Positions 1 to 9,152 of a stretch of DNA of 34,401 bases are shown here, one piece after another. The DNA is from Methylopumilus sp009926035 (GTDB lineage Bacteria > Pseudomonadota > Gammaproteobacteria > Burkholderiales > Methylophilaceae): the NCBI GenBank assembly GCA_041165405.1, contig JBEANL010000009.1:1-34401 (forward strand), written 5' to 3'. Made by a program: the position numbers and the translations under genes. Position 1 is the stretch's first letter. The number at the start of each line of letters is the position of its first letter. The notes beneath the pieces are model-generated. The model made no database searches and was not told the DNA's origin. It was given only the letters and a program-made list of their open reading frames with translations.

Positions 1-810
1 ATGGGATTAGGACTTTATTTTGCAGCTGGGGAAGGTCCAAAATTTGAAAGACCGTTAAGAGAAGAATCCGATATTCAGAAATTAAAAATACCTGATATAG
101 AAAAAGATTTGAAATACGTGATCGATGCGGTCTCGCAAATAAAAAAAGCATTACAAGGACGTGTGCCTTTAATCGGATTCTCCGGAAGTCCGTGGACATT
201 AGCGACTTATATGGTGGAGGGTCAAGGGGGTACTGACTTTTTAACGATTAAAAAAATGGCTTACAGCCGCCCGGACTTACTTCATCATATTCTAAAAACA
301 ACCACAGAGGCTGTGACACAATATTTGCATGCGCAGATTGAAGCTGGTGTCGATGCCATTATGATTTTTGACTCATGGGGTGGTGCACTATCTCATCAAG
401 GCTATTTAGAATTTTCATTACCATATATGAAAGTGATTTTGTCTAATTTAAAAATGATGAGTAGTAAAAAAATTCCATCGATTATATTTACTAAAGGTGG
501 CGGTCTTTGGCTAGAGGATCAAGTTTCAGCAGGATCAGACGCATTAGGACTCGATTGGCAAACCGATATTAAAATGGCACGTCAAAAAGTGGGTCAAAAA
601 GTAGCGCTTCAAGGCAATTTAGATCCTGCGATTTTGTTATCTAAATCTGAAGCGATTGAAAAAGAAGTCAAACGTATATTAGATGGCTATGGTTCTGGAT
701 CAGGGCACATATTTAATCTAGGTCACGGTATTACTGAACATACACCGCCTGAGCATGTCGATGTGATGTTAAAAACTGTGCGTGATTACAGTCTTCAATT
801 TCATAAGTAA
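1..810 (+). CDS. hemE: Uroporphyrinogen decarboxylase, 5'-truncated by window edge
   Basis: This enzyme decarboxylates the four acetate side chains of uroporphyrinogen III to give coproporphyrinogen III, a cytosolic step of heme synthesis. The 269 visible residues match the family from about one quarter in: GLGLYF near the start, then IGFSGSPWTLATYMVEG, IFDSWGG, FTKGGG, LGLDW and the C-terminal FNLGHGI followed by PPEHV. The family is usually about 350 residues, so roughly 85 N-terminal residues lie before the window. The ATG at position 1 is therefore an internal methionine rather than a start. The gene ends 9 bp before the convergent htpX stop codon. No terminator is evident between the two genes. 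Confidence 0.96.
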   Translation: MGLGLYFAAGEGPKFERPLREESDIQKLKIPDIEKDLKYVIDAVSQIKKALQGRVPLIGFSGSPWTLATYMVEGQGGTDFLTIKKMAYSRPDLLHHILKTTTEAVTQYLHAQIEAGVDAIMIFDSWGGALSHQGYLEFSLPYMKVILSNLKMMSSKKIPSIIFTKGGGLWLEDQVSAGSDALGLDWQTDIKMARQKVGQKVALQGNLDPAILLSKSEAIEKEVKRILDGYGSGSGHIFNLGHGITEHTPPEHVDVMLKTVRDYSLQFHK

Positions 811-819
811 AACTTAATT

Positions 820-1695
820 TTAATTTTGCTGAAGTCTAGCAATACGATCATCTAAACTCGGATGAGTCGAAAATAATTCCTTTAGACCTACACCTTGCTC
901 ACCAGAAACACCTAATGCTGCGATTGATTTTGGTAATGTACTAGACTCATATTGTGCTTTGAGTCGGTGAAGGGCAGCAATCATTTTTTGTTTTCCAGCG
1001 AGTTGGCCACCACCAATATCAGCTCGATATTCGCGTTGACGGGAGAACCACATGACAACGATCGAAGCTAGAACACCTAATAGTAATTCTGAGATAATCA
1101 TCGTGACAAAGAATGCAGGGCCCGTACCTTCCCTTGTTTTAAAAATAACTTTATCCACTGTATAGCCAATAACGCGTGAGAAGAATAACACAAACGTATT
1201 AACGACACCCTGGATAAGCGTGAGTGTCACCATATCACCGTTTGCAATGTGTGATATTTCGTGACCAATGACTGCTTCTGCTTCGTCTTTTGTCATCATT
1301 TCAAGCAAGCCTGAAGATACAGCAACAAGAGAACTATTGCGACTCATGCCTGTTGCAAATGCGTTAACTACAGGTGAATTAAAAATAGCTACTTCTGGCA
1401 TTTCAATACCTACTACTTGAGATTGTTTTTTGACTATATTTATTAACCAAATTTCATCAGGTGTTTTAGGGTTTTCAATCGTGATAGCTCCTGACATTTG
1501 TTTGGCTGACCATTTTGAAATGGCAAGCGAAATGAAAGCGCCCCCAAAGCCCATCACCGCTGCAAAAATTAAAAGACTATTTAGATTAAGTCCATTTGCA
1601 TTAAGGAATGGTTCTACTCCAAGCAATCGCATGGTGATAGAAAGGACCAGAACAATGGCAAGGTTAGTAACAAGAAAATAAAAGATACGCTTCAT
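820..1695 (-). CDS. htpX: HtpX membrane zinc metalloprotease
   Basis: This is an inner-membrane M48-family protease that degrades misfolded membrane proteins, in partnership with FtsH in Escherichia coli. It has 291 residues, a normal family length. Two N-terminal membrane segments lie at about 5-25 and 40-60. The zinc site HEISH is at 145-149 and the third ligand is probably E222 in REYRAD, followed by the family-typical THPS near residue 277. Another hydrophobic pair spans about 160-215. The ATG follows an AGGAA ribosome binding site. It is convergent with hemE. The glycine-zipper gene lies 14 bp upstream in the same direction, so both may share a transcript. The envelope-stress role is known from the family, not shown here. 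Confidence 0.95.
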   Translation of the reverse strand: MKRIFYFLVTNLAIVLVLSITMRLLGVEPFLNANGLNLNSLLIFAAVMGFGGAFISLAISKWSAKQMSGAITIENPKTPDEIWLINIVKKQSQVVGIEMPEVAIFNSPVVNAFATGMSRNSSLVAVSSGLLEMMTKDEAEAVIGHEISHIANGDMVTLTLIQGVVNTFVLFFSRVIGYTVDKVIFKTREGTGPAFFVTMIISELLLGVLASIVVMWFSRQREYRADIGGGQLAGKQKMIAALHRLKAQYESSTLPKSIAALGVSGEQGVGLKELFSTHPSLDDRIARLQQN

Positions 1696-1709
1696 CTTAA
1701 AAAAATTCC

Positions 1710-2201
1710 TTAGTTAGTTTGATCAATAATGGCATTCACTTGGATAGATACTTTTTGTCCTACACGGTATTTGGTTTGAGTCTCTTCTTCAAATTCATGA
1801 CCTTTATATGAAAAGGTTGTAATGTAACCTTCTTGAACTCTTTCATAATTATCACGTTGCGTACAACGTTCATTATTGCGAGTTTCGGCAGTGTCTTCAT
1901 TTTGCATACGGTCACCAATCACTGCTCCTACGGCAGCACCCACTGCACCTGCCGCAACTTTTCCATTACCTTTTCCCACACGACTACCTAAAAGTCCGCC
2001 TGCAACACCACCAATAATTGCACCTGCAACACCTTTTTCTTTTGGGGGCGCTGCTTCAGTTGAAGTTTGGCAAGAAGAAATAGGACGATTCACCTCGATA
2101 TATCGAGGCGTGACACGTTTAACGGTCGCCATATCTGAAAATTCGGCAGCATTCGCAAAGCTTGAGGCTAAAAACATAAGAGCAATCGAGAGCTTTTTCA
2201 T
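1710..2201 (-). CDS. Glycine-zipper envelope protein
   Basis: This 163-residue exported protein has a signal peptide (residues 1-18, cleavage near ANA-AE). Residues about 57-98 form a glycine-zipper two-helix domain with repeated GxxxG spacing, followed by a charged stretch and a C-terminal region ending in a basic-polar beta-like tail. The domain is the Rick_17kDa/SlyB type found in outer-membrane or envelope-spanning proteins. There is no lipobox cysteine at the signal cleavage site, so it is probably not a lipoprotein. It lies just upstream of htpX and is codirectional, which fits a shared envelope-quality theme, but no precise function can be assigned. Confidence 0.8.
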   Translation of the reverse strand: MKKLSIALMFLASSFANAAEFSDMATVKRVTPRYIEVNRPISSCQTSTEAAPPKEKGVAGAIIGGVAGGLLGSRVGKGNGKVAAGAVGAAVGAVIGDRMQNEDTAETRNNERCTQRDNYERVQEGYITTFSYKGHEFEEETQTKYRVGQKVSIQVNAIIDQTN

Positions 2202-2268
2202 GATGTATCCTTTTTTATATTAACTTTTAGATAAGTTTTTAAGATCTTAAGTTCAATTCTATAAAAAA

Positions 2269-2604
2269 CTAACCTTCTTCCACAATAATTTTTTCAGAGA
2301 GTCGAATCATGCGTTCAATAGGTGTGACCCAGACTAAACCATCACCTTGCTGACCCGTATGCGCTGTTTCTACAATAATTTGTAAAATGCCTTCTACTAA
2401 ATTATCCGGCGTAATCATTTGAATAAGTATTTTAGGCGTGTAGTCGGTGAGCTCTTGTCTTAAATCGTCAGTGACTTTTTTTAAACCATGTCCACAGCCA
2501 TCGACTTTAGTGACTGTCATACCCGGAAAATTCTTAAGATTTCTCATCGCTGAGCGAATTTTAGGGAGTCGATGCGGAGGGATAATGGCTTTAATTTCTT
2601 TCAT
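2269..2604 (-). CDS. Divergent P-II family signalling protein, RND-associated (PII-NG type)
   Basis: P-II proteins are trimeric sensors that bind ATP/ADP and 2-oxoglutarate and gate transporters or enzymes. This 111-residue protein aligns without gaps to GlnB from the end of the T-loop on, including ITPDNLV (64-70) and TGQQGDG (83-89). Key positions differ. The uridylylated Tyr51 is Glu, ATP-contacting Lys90 is Leu, Arg101 is kept and Arg103 is Ser. The RQKG segment at 38-41 is absent. It therefore cannot be a normal uridylylated GlnB/GlnK. A group of P-II paralogs encoded beside heavy-metal RND pumps has been described (PII-NG) and fits best. It is last in the operon, 22 bp after czcA, with GGA before the ATG. 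An SbtB-like role is inferred from the transporter at the operon's head. Confidence 0.85.
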   Translation of the reverse strand: MKEIKAIIPPHRLPKIRSAMRNLKNFPGMTVTKVDGCGHGLKKVTDDLRQELTDYTPKILIQMITPDNLVEGILQIIVETAHTGQQGDGLVWVTPIERMIRLSEKIIVEEG

Positions 2605-2626
2605 TATTTTTTTCCAATTATTTTAT

Positions 2627-5600
2627 TTAAGCTTCAATCGGGGCTTCTGCAAATTTTTTATAGAGTGTGGGCAATACAAGTAATGTGAGAACCGTAGAAG
2701 TAATAAGACCACCAATCACAACAATGGCGAGCGGTTTTTGCACTTCAGAGCCTGGGCCCGTAGCAAATAAGAAGGGAACCAAGGCAAGAAGAGCAACGGT
2801 CGCTGTCATGAGCACTGGCCTTAATCGTTGTTTGCAACCTTCTCGGATGGCATCGAGTTGCGACATACCTTCCGATTTTAAATGTTGAATACAGGTAATT
2901 AAAACTACACCATTTAAAACAGCAATACCACATAATGCAATAAATCCAACAGAGGCTGGAACTGAGAGATATTCACCTGTGATGGCTAAACCAAAAACTC
3001 CTCCAATGGCTGCAAACGGTAAAACTGTAATAATCATTGTGGCATAACGAATAGAATTAAATAGAATGAAGAGTAAGAAAAAGATAGCGAGAATCGTGAC
3101 GGGCACAATAAGTGCTAGATGATTTAATGCACGTTGCATATTTTCAAATTGACCTCCATAGACAAAATAATAACCTTCTGGCAATTTAATTTTAGCGTCA
3201 AGTTTTTTTTGTAATTCTGCAACAAATCCACCAAGATCTCTATCTTTGACATTCATTGCAACAACAATTCTTCGTTTAGCAAATTCGCGACTGATCTGTG
3301 CTGGACCATCTTTGATTTCAATGGAAGCTAAATCTTTTAGGGCGATTTTTGACCCATTAGGTGAAATTAGCATTGTATTCCCTATCGTTTCTGCATCACT
3401 TCGATGATCCTCAGGGAATCGCACTGCTGCAGAGAAGCTTCTTTGTCCTTCATAAACACGTGTAGCAATTTTTCCGCCAATAGCAGTTTCGATCAATTCA
3501 TTAATATCGGAGGCATTAAAGCCATAACGAGCGATCGCCTGTCGATCCAAATTAATATTCAAATACACTTGACCTGATACTTTTTCGATTTTAATATCCG
3601 CTGCACCTTTAATACCTCCTGCTAATCGAGCGACCTCATCAGCTTTTGCTTTTAGAAGCTTGATATCCTCACCAAAAATTTTGATAGCGACATCAGCACG
3701 AACACCAGTTGATAATTCTGCCACACGGGCAGAAATTGGTTGCATCATCACAATTTGTGCACCTAGTAAAGTTCGTAATTTATTTTTAATTTCTTGAGCA
3801 ATGGTGTCTTGGGTCCAACCGTCAGGCCAAGTATCTTTATCTTTGAGACTAATCACTGCTTGAGATTCGTTTTGTGATTGAGGATCCGCAGGACTTTCAC
3901 CCCGACCAATATTGGAAACTACGCTTAAAACGCCTGGTACTGAGGTAATTTGTTTTGTGGCTATTTTTTCCATTTCAATAGATTCGTCTAGAGAAATATT
4001 TGGCATACGTGTGATATTAGCTACAAGCGTGCCTTCTTTCATTTCTGGAATAAAAGAAGTGCCTAGGAAAGGTAATAATACAATCGAGAAAATAAATACT
4101 GCAGTAGCAATCAAAATTGTTTTTTTCTCATTATTTAAGCAAAGATTAAGAAGTTTTTCATAAGGCGCCTTTATAAGCTTAATAATTTTTGTATCCTCGC
4201 CACTCCCTCCCTTTAAAAAGTATGAGCATAAGACGGGTGTCAAGGTAAATGAGAGTATCAATGAGATAAGAAGCGCAATTGCTATCGTCACTGCAAGGGG
4301 GCTAAACATTTTACCCTCCATGCCGGTCAATGTCATAAGCGGGAGAAAAACTAATATGATAATACCTACACCAAAAAGAACAGGGGTACCGACTTCTGTG
4401 GCAGATTCTAAAATGGTACGAATTTTACTATCGGATTTATCGTGACCTAATCTATGAAAGGTATTTTCAACCACCACAACAGCACCATCAACCATGAGGC
4501 CAATAGCGATAGTTAAGCCACCTAATGACATAAGATTTGCAGAGATACCAAAATAGTTCATTGCAATAAATGTGACAAGTGGGGTAAGGACTAATGTCAT
4601 CACAACAATTAAACTTGATCTGACATCCCCTAAGAAAAGGAAAAGAATGCCAATGACTAAAATCACACCCTCAATTAAAACTTTAACCACAGTAAATAAT
4701 GCAGAGTCGACTAACTGACTTCGATCATAGAAAGATTTAATTTGTAGACCGCCTGGTAATAATTTCTTCTCATTAATTTCATTGACTTTAGTTTTAATAC
4801 GCGTGACCACTTCTTTTGCATTGCCTCCACGAATCATCATGACAATGGCGCCCACGGATTCAGTATCTCCGTTTTTCACAAGTGACCCAACACGCACCTC
4901 GTGGCCAAGTCTAACTTCGGCGACGTCTTTCATATACACAGGAATACCATTTCGTTCTTTAAGAACAATCGATCGAATATCATCTAAGTTTTTAATCAGG
5001 CCTACACCACGTATTAAAAATTGTTCATCAAATTGAGGAAGCACGCCTGCACCACTGTTGGTGTTATTTTTAGCTAATGCAGTATAGACTTCATGAAGTT
5101 TAATTCCGTAGTGATTAAGTCGATCTGGATCAACCAGTGCTTGATATTGCTTGATGAATCCGCCAAATGAATTAATTTCAGCTACTCCAGGAACACTTCT
5201 TAAAAGTGGCCTGACCACCCAATCTTGAATGGTCCTTCTTTCGGTTAACTCTTCCTCAGAAATTTTTTTATTTTCATCGCCTGGTTTTTCTAAAGTGTAT
5301 TGAAAAATTTCTCCTAAACCTGTGGAGACAGGCCCTAAGACTGGCACGATGCCATCTGGCATTTTTTCCATGACTTCCATGAGTCTTTCCATGACTAACT
5401 GTCTTGCGAAATAGACGCTTGTGCTATCAGTAAATACAAGTGTGATGAGCGAAAGTGAATTTTTGTTAAGTGAGCGCATGTCGGTTAGACCAGGTAATCC
5501 CGTCATGGCAATTTCAATCGGAATCGTGATAAAGCGCTCTACTTCTTCAGGCGATTTTCCTGGGGCTGGAGTCGCAATTTGCACTTGAATATTTGTGACA

Positions 5601-5722
5601 TCAGGAAAAGCATCGACAGTGAGTTTTTTAACGCCAAAAAAACCAGCGACTAAAAGCGCGATGGCAAAGACTAAAACAATCAGTCTTTCTTGGAGTGAGC
5701 CCCGAACTATTTTCTCAATCAT
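2627..5722 (-). CDS. CzcA/CusA-family RND efflux pump subunit
   Basis: This is the inner-membrane, proton-driven pump of a tripartite efflux system, expected to be trimeric with 12 membrane helices and two large periplasmic loops. Its 1031 residues are full length for the heavy-metal (HME) RND family. The TM4 proton-relay motif reads AIGLMVDGAVVVVEN. D412 and E419 match CzcA Asp408 and Glu415, but Asp402 of CzcA is replaced by A406, as in CusA. The three methionines that bind copper in CusA are not conserved by my alignment (for example LSTG is preceded by VAE, not IDM). Neither a Czc nor a Cus substrate is therefore secure. The start is 2 bp after the adaptor gene's stop. It is fourth in the sbtA-to-P-II operon. 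Confidence 0.9.
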   Translation of the reverse strand: MIEKIVRGSLQERLIVLVFAIALLVAGFFGVKKLTVDAFPDVTNIQVQIATPAPGKSPEEVERFITIPIEIAMTGLPGLTDMRSLNKNSLSLITLVFTDSTSVYFARQLVMERLMEVMEKMPDGIVPVLGPVSTGLGEIFQYTLEKPGDENKKISEEELTERRTIQDWVVRPLLRSVPGVAEINSFGGFIKQYQALVDPDRLNHYGIKLHEVYTALAKNNTNSGAGVLPQFDEQFLIRGVGLIKNLDDIRSIVLKERNGIPVYMKDVAEVRLGHEVRVGSLVKNGDTESVGAIVMMIRGGNAKEVVTRIKTKVNEINEKKLLPGGLQIKSFYDRSQLVDSALFTVVKVLIEGVILVIGILFLFLGDVRSSLIVVMTLVLTPLVTFIAMNYFGISANLMSLGGLTIAIGLMVDGAVVVVENTFHRLGHDKSDSKIRTILESATEVGTPVLFGVGIIILVFLPLMTLTGMEGKMFSPLAVTIAIALLISLILSFTLTPVLCSYFLKGGSGEDTKIIKLIKAPYEKLLNLCLNNEKKTILIATAVFIFSIVLLPFLGTSFIPEMKEGTLVANITRMPNISLDESIEMEKIATKQITSVPGVLSVVSNIGRGESPADPQSQNESQAVISLKDKDTWPDGWTQDTIAQEIKNKLRTLLGAQIVMMQPISARVAELSTGVRADVAIKIFGEDIKLLKAKADEVARLAGGIKGAADIKIEKVSGQVYLNINLDRQAIARYGFNASDINELIETAIGGKIATRVYEGQRSFSAAVRFPEDHRSDAETIGNTMLISPNGSKIALKDLASIEIKDGPAQISREFAKRRIVVAMNVKDRDLGGFVAELQKKLDAKIKLPEGYYFVYGGQFENMQRALNHLALIVPVTILAIFFLLFILFNSIRYATMIITVLPFAAIGGVFGLAITGEYLSVPASVGFIALCGIAVLNGVVLITCIQHLKSEGMSQLDAIREGCKQRLRPVLMTATVALLALVPFLFATGPGSEVQKPLAIVVIGGLITSTVLTLLVLPTLYKKFAEAPIEA

Positions 5723-5724
5723 AC

Positions 5725-6867
5725 TTATTCAAGTTCTTTCTTTTTACGCTCACTATTTAGATGGAATGCACCATCTGTAACCACAGTCTCTCCTTCAGTG
5801 AGGCCACTGAGAATACTTATCAGGTTGCCGTCTCTGATACCAAGTTCAACTTCTCTTAATCGAAAGGTTTTAGGAGTATTTTGCACAAGGACATAGTTAC
5901 GATCGTTTTCTCTCACCACAGATGAAATAGGAATGGCAAGTTTGGATATTTTCTTTGAGCGAATATACATCGATGTCAGCATGTCGGGCTTAAATAATAA
6001 ATCATGATTATCTAATTCAGCTCTTACCATGACAGTTCGCGTTTGCGGATCCACAATGCTATCTTCAAAAATAATTTTTGCTTCTATTTTTTTATTGTCT
6101 AAAGCAGGAATTTCGATACTAACAATTTCATCTTTTTGGATAAAGGATGCTTGTTGTTCTGGAATATTGGCTACTGCCCATAGTTTACTGAGATCTGCAA
6201 CATGAAATAAATTATCTTGGAGATTGACAATTTGTCCTACGTTGATTGCACGTGAAATAATAATGCCATCAAATCGACTAGTCACATCTCCAAAGGAATT
6301 AATTTGACCCGATGTTTCTATTTTTTCAATTGCTTTTTCATTCATGCCGAGCACAATGAGTTGGTCACGACTGGCTCTATAATCAGCCTTTACTGCATCT
6401 AGTTCATTTTCAACTCTTAACATTTCAGCTTTACTGATCACATCAGCTTCAAATAATAATTTTGCGCGTTCGACTGCTTTAGTTTTTAAACCAATGAGTT
6501 GAGTCGACTTAATTAAAGTCAGTTGTGTTTGTGTGAGATCAATACTGTTCACACGAGCAAGTACTTGCCCTTTTTTTACTACATCCCCAAGACTTACATA
6601 AAGATCGCTCACTCTCCCTGTGATAGGTGATCCAATTTTTGCAAGTCTTCGGTTTTGCGTTTCAAGACGTCCAGGAATCATAAGGGTTTCGCTAATATCT
6701 TGAAAACGAATAACTTCTGTTTTTGTTTGCTTTTGAATTTCTGGAGTGATGACGACTTCTAAAGGATCTAATTTCTTCTTTTCAGCAGTATTTTCTGATT
6801 TTGAACAAGCGATCAATAAGCTTCCACTTAAGAGCATTAAAAATAATTGTTTAAGTAACGTCTTCAT
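5725..6867 (-). CDS. CzcB/HlyD-family periplasmic adaptor lipoprotein
   Basis: This membrane-fusion protein would join the RND pump to the outer-membrane factor. It has 380 residues, with a lipoprotein signal peptide ending in LLIAC (lipid-bearing C21). It then has a biotinyl-lipoyl half-domain (SPITGRVSDLYVSLGD, about 78-93), an alpha-hairpin (about 110-165), the second lipoyl half (SRFDGIIISR) and beta-barrel and membrane-proximal domains (about 225-375). It lacks the long metal-binding N-terminal extension of classical CzcB, and I see no His- or Met-rich segment. It directly abuts the czcC-like stop and sits 2 bp before czcA, so the three are certainly cotranscribed. Confidence 0.9.
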   Translation of the reverse strand: MKTLLKQLFLMLLSGSLLIACSKSENTAEKKKLDPLEVVITPEIQKQTKTEVIRFQDISETLMIPGRLETQNRRLAKIGSPITGRVSDLYVSLGDVVKKGQVLARVNSIDLTQTQLTLIKSTQLIGLKTKAVERAKLLFEADVISKAEMLRVENELDAVKADYRASRDQLIVLGMNEKAIEKIETSGQINSFGDVTSRFDGIIISRAINVGQIVNLQDNLFHVADLSKLWAVANIPEQQASFIQKDEIVSIEIPALDNKKIEAKIIFEDSIVDPQTRTVMVRAELDNHDLLFKPDMLTSMYIRSKKISKLAIPISSVVRENDRNYVLVQNTPKTFRLREVELGIRDGNLISILSGLTEGETVVTDGAFHLNSERKKKELE

Positions 6868-8130
6868 TTAAATTTTATTCTCCAAAATATCCATGCCTAA
6901 TAATTGCTCGATTTCTAATATAGCTACAACATAATCGTATTTCGATGCTAAGTAATCTTTTCGCACTATTCTGTAAGTTCTCTGTGCATCTAAATACTCT
7001 AAAATCCCACGCTCTCCATATCGGTAAGCAGATTCTGCAACTTTTAAAACAGACTCAGCTTGAGAGAGAAGTCCTGATTCAAAAGTTCTAACTTGTTGTT
7101 GAGCGATTAAGTAGCGCTGAAAAGCAGATTCAATATCACGTCTTAGTGCTAATTCTTGATCGGTATATTGTGCTTGAAGTTCACGATATCCAGCAGCAGC
7201 TTCCCCAATTTGACCCTGTCTTTGATTCCAGATAGGTATTGGAATACTGATACCAAAACGATAACTTGTGATATCTGGATCTTGATCAACTCCTGCATTG
7301 AGAGTGAGTCCTGGATTAATGAGTTTTTCTTCTAAACGTAATCTATTTTCCGCAATATCAGCCGAAGCTTTTATTTGCTTTAATTTAGGACTCTTTGCGA
7401 TTTCATTTTTTAAAGAATCCGCATTTAAACTAATATCACTCGGTGGCAATGTGCCCGTTAAATCAAAACTATCTGTTAAAGACTTACTTACTAAACCTCT
7501 TAAATAAAGTTTACTTTCATAGATTCTGAGTTTAGCGGCATCTGCATCTCTTTGCGCTGCGACTAATTCAGTATCTGCTTTAATCAGTTCATAACGAGGT
7601 GCTTCACCTACATCAACTCTTAAAGCAACTTTTTCTCGAATATTATTTAAAGCGTCGCGATCACCTTCCGCAATTTTTAAAATAGCTTCATTTTGGAGCA
7701 CATCATAAAAAGCTTTTTTAATCTGTAAGGATAAATTAATTATGGTAGATTCAGTTACTGACGTTGCGTAATTTACTCGTGATTCAGCCACAGCCTTTTT
7801 TGCACCCCGCACATTAGGAAACTCTAGGGGTTGTGACAAATTGACGCCGTAATTTCGACGCTGATTAGCACTAGAATTAGGCGTCCTAAAACGAGAAGGG
7901 CCTGTGCCGATTTCAATTTCTGGATTAAGGTAAGATTCAGCCGTGATCACACTTGATCTTGCAGCGTCTTCTTTCGCTTTTAAAACGTCTAAGATAGGAT
8001 TTTCTCTTTTGGCAATATCAATAAGATCTTGCAAAGTATATTGGGGAGCGGACCATGCGCTATTTGATACAAATCCCAAAAAGAATAATAAAAATAAGAG
8101 GCGCATAAGAAAATTATACTTTATATCCAT
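6868..8130 (-). CDS. CzcC/TolC-family outer-membrane factor
   Basis: This is the outer-membrane channel component of the RND system. It has 420 residues with a signal peptide ending near SAWSA (about residue 28) and two repeats of long coiled-coil-forming helices. Typical outer-efflux features are present: NPEIEIG early in the mature protein, FGISIPIPIWN near residue 290 and GERGILEYLDAQRTY near 375. The ATG at 8130 overlaps the end of the bicarbonate-transporter gene by 10 bp, implying translational coupling. M9 (8106) is an alternative start that would shorten the charged part of the signal peptide. Neither start has a clear Shine-Dalgarno sequence. Confidence 0.88.
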   Translation of the reverse strand: MDIKYNFLMRLLFLLFFLGFVSNSAWSAPQYTLQDLIDIAKRENPILDVLKAKEDAARSSVITAESYLNPEIEIGTGPSRFRTPNSSANQRRNYGVNLSQPLEFPNVRGAKKAVAESRVNYATSVTESTIINLSLQIKKAFYDVLQNEAILKIAEGDRDALNNIREKVALRVDVGEAPRYELIKADTELVAAQRDADAAKLRIYESKLYLRGLVSKSLTDSFDLTGTLPPSDISLNADSLKNEIAKSPKLKQIKASADIAENRLRLEEKLINPGLTLNAGVDQDPDITSYRFGISIPIPIWNQRQGQIGEAAAGYRELQAQYTDQELALRRDIESAFQRYLIAQQQVRTFESGLLSQAESVLKVAESAYRYGERGILEYLDAQRTYRIVRKDYLASKYDYVVAILEIEQLLGMDILENKI

Positions 8131-9080
8131 AGTTGCGCGAGATATGTATAAAGCGGAATTCCAAAAATAATATTTAATGAAAATGTGAGCCCTAAAGACA
8201 TACCCATATACAAAGCTGGGCTTACTTCAGGTAAGGATTGTCTTAATACTGCAGGTACTGCGATATAAGAGGCGCTTGAAGATAATACCATCAATAAAAT
8301 AGCATTACCTAACTCAAGCCCAAGTACCTTTGCCAAAATAAGCGCAACGATTGCGTGACTGACGGGTGCCAGAATCGCATAATAAAAACAAATTGTAGGT
8401 TTATTTTTTAATTCAGAAATATTCCGTGCGGCATGAAGTCCCATATCAAGCAAGAAGAAAGACAAAATACCTTTAAATAAATCAATAGAAAATGGTGCTA
8501 ATACTTCATGAGCGATATCACCACTAATAATACCAATGACCATTGATCCTAAAAGTAAAAGCTGACCTCCGTCCGTAAATGATTCATGAAAAATCTTACC
8601 TAAACTGGGACGAGCTATATCATGAGTTTGTTGCTCTGATCTAATTTTGCTCGCAATAATGATCGCAAAAATAATAGCTGGTGACTCCATGAGAGCCATA
8701 GCCGCAGCCATATGACCTCCATAATGAATGCCTAATTCGTCCAAATTCTGAGAGGCTGTAATAAATGTGACAGCACTAATGGAGCCGTAAGTTGCAGCTA
8801 CAGCTGCAGCATCTAATTTTTTTAATTTTTGACTTAAGATTAAATAACCGATTGAAGGCACAAGTATCGCCATAAAAATGGCGCCACCCAAGCTCGTAAG
8901 GACTTCTGTCGTAATACCGGATTCATAAAGAGCAAATCCACCTTTTAATCCTAAAGCCATTAAAAGATAAAGGGATAAGAATCGAGCAATAGGCTGCGGG
9001 ATTTCTAAATTAGATTTAGCAAATCCTGCTAAAACGCCAAAGATAAAAAATAAGATTGCTGGATCAAGAAAGTTATTCAT
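8121..9080 (-). CDS. SbtA-family sodium-dependent bicarbonate transporter
   Basis: This integral membrane protein is predicted to have about ten helices in two inverted halves and belongs to the Sbt_1 family (cyanobacterial SbtA, Na+/HCO3- symport). Recognisable family segments include GLKGGFAL (first half), YGSISAVTFITA, MALMESPAI, LLLDMGLHAARNI and SSSASYIAVPA followed by YMGMSLGLTFS. I place the start at the ATG at 9080 (319 residues). An in-frame TTG at 9086 would add two residues. It lacks the roughly 50-residue cytoplasmic linker of Synechocystis SbtA between its halves, and a shorter one is present (about 165-185). It heads the operon with czcCBA and the P-II gene and faces a CbbR-type regulator. 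Bicarbonate as substrate is a family inference. Confidence 0.88.
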   Translation of the reverse strand: MNNFLDPAILFFIFGVLAGFAKSNLEIPQPIARFLSLYLLMALGLKGGFALYESGITTEVLTSLGGAIFMAILVPSIGYLILSQKLKKLDAAAVAATYGSISAVTFITASQNLDELGIHYGGHMAAAMALMESPAIIFAIIIASKIRSEQQTHDIARPSLGKIFHESFTDGGQLLLLGSMVIGIISGDIAHEVLAPFSIDLFKGILSFFLLDMGLHAARNISELKNKPTICFYYAILAPVSHAIVALILAKVLGLELGNAILLMVLSSSASYIAVPAVLRQSLPEVSPALYMGMSLGLTFSLNIIFGIPLYTYLAQLWI

Positions 9081-9100
9081 AGCCAAGATTGTATGAATAA
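9073..9100. promoter_or_regulatory. Perfect 8-bp dyad at the sbtA start, candidate LysR-type operator
   Basis: TTATTCAT and its exact complement ATGAATAA are separated by 12 bases. The left arm covers the sbtA start codon, so a bound regulator would sit over the start region. Dyads with this sort of spacing are typical of LysR-type sites, but the T-N11-A spacing is off by one, and AT-richness makes chance dyads common. Confidence 0.4.
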
Positions 9101-9130
9101 TATTTCATAGTGTAAAATCAATAATTAACT

Positions 9131-9150
9131 ATTTATATATAGATATAAAT
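9131..9150. promoter_or_regulatory. Perfect 8-bp dyad just before the LysR start, candidate autoregulatory site
   Basis: ATTTATAT-ATAG-ATATAAAT ends 2 bases before the regulator's ATG and overlaps a second palindrome, ATAGAT-ATAA-ATCTAT (9139-9154). No Shine-Dalgarno sequence is visible here. Divergent LysR genes commonly autoregulate from such gaps. The low-complexity AT composition limits confidence. Confidence 0.35.
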
Positions 9151-9152
9151 CT

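Noticed and set aside
1430..2223. Plus-strand frames of 83 and 115 residues over htpX and the glycine-zipper gene
   Set aside because: They are antisense shadows of well-supported genes, with no family resemblance and no ribosome binding sites.
2239..2250. Palindrome TTAAGATCTTAA after the P-II gene, considered as the operon terminator
   Set aside because: It has no loop, little GC and no T-run, so it does not look like an intrinsic terminator.
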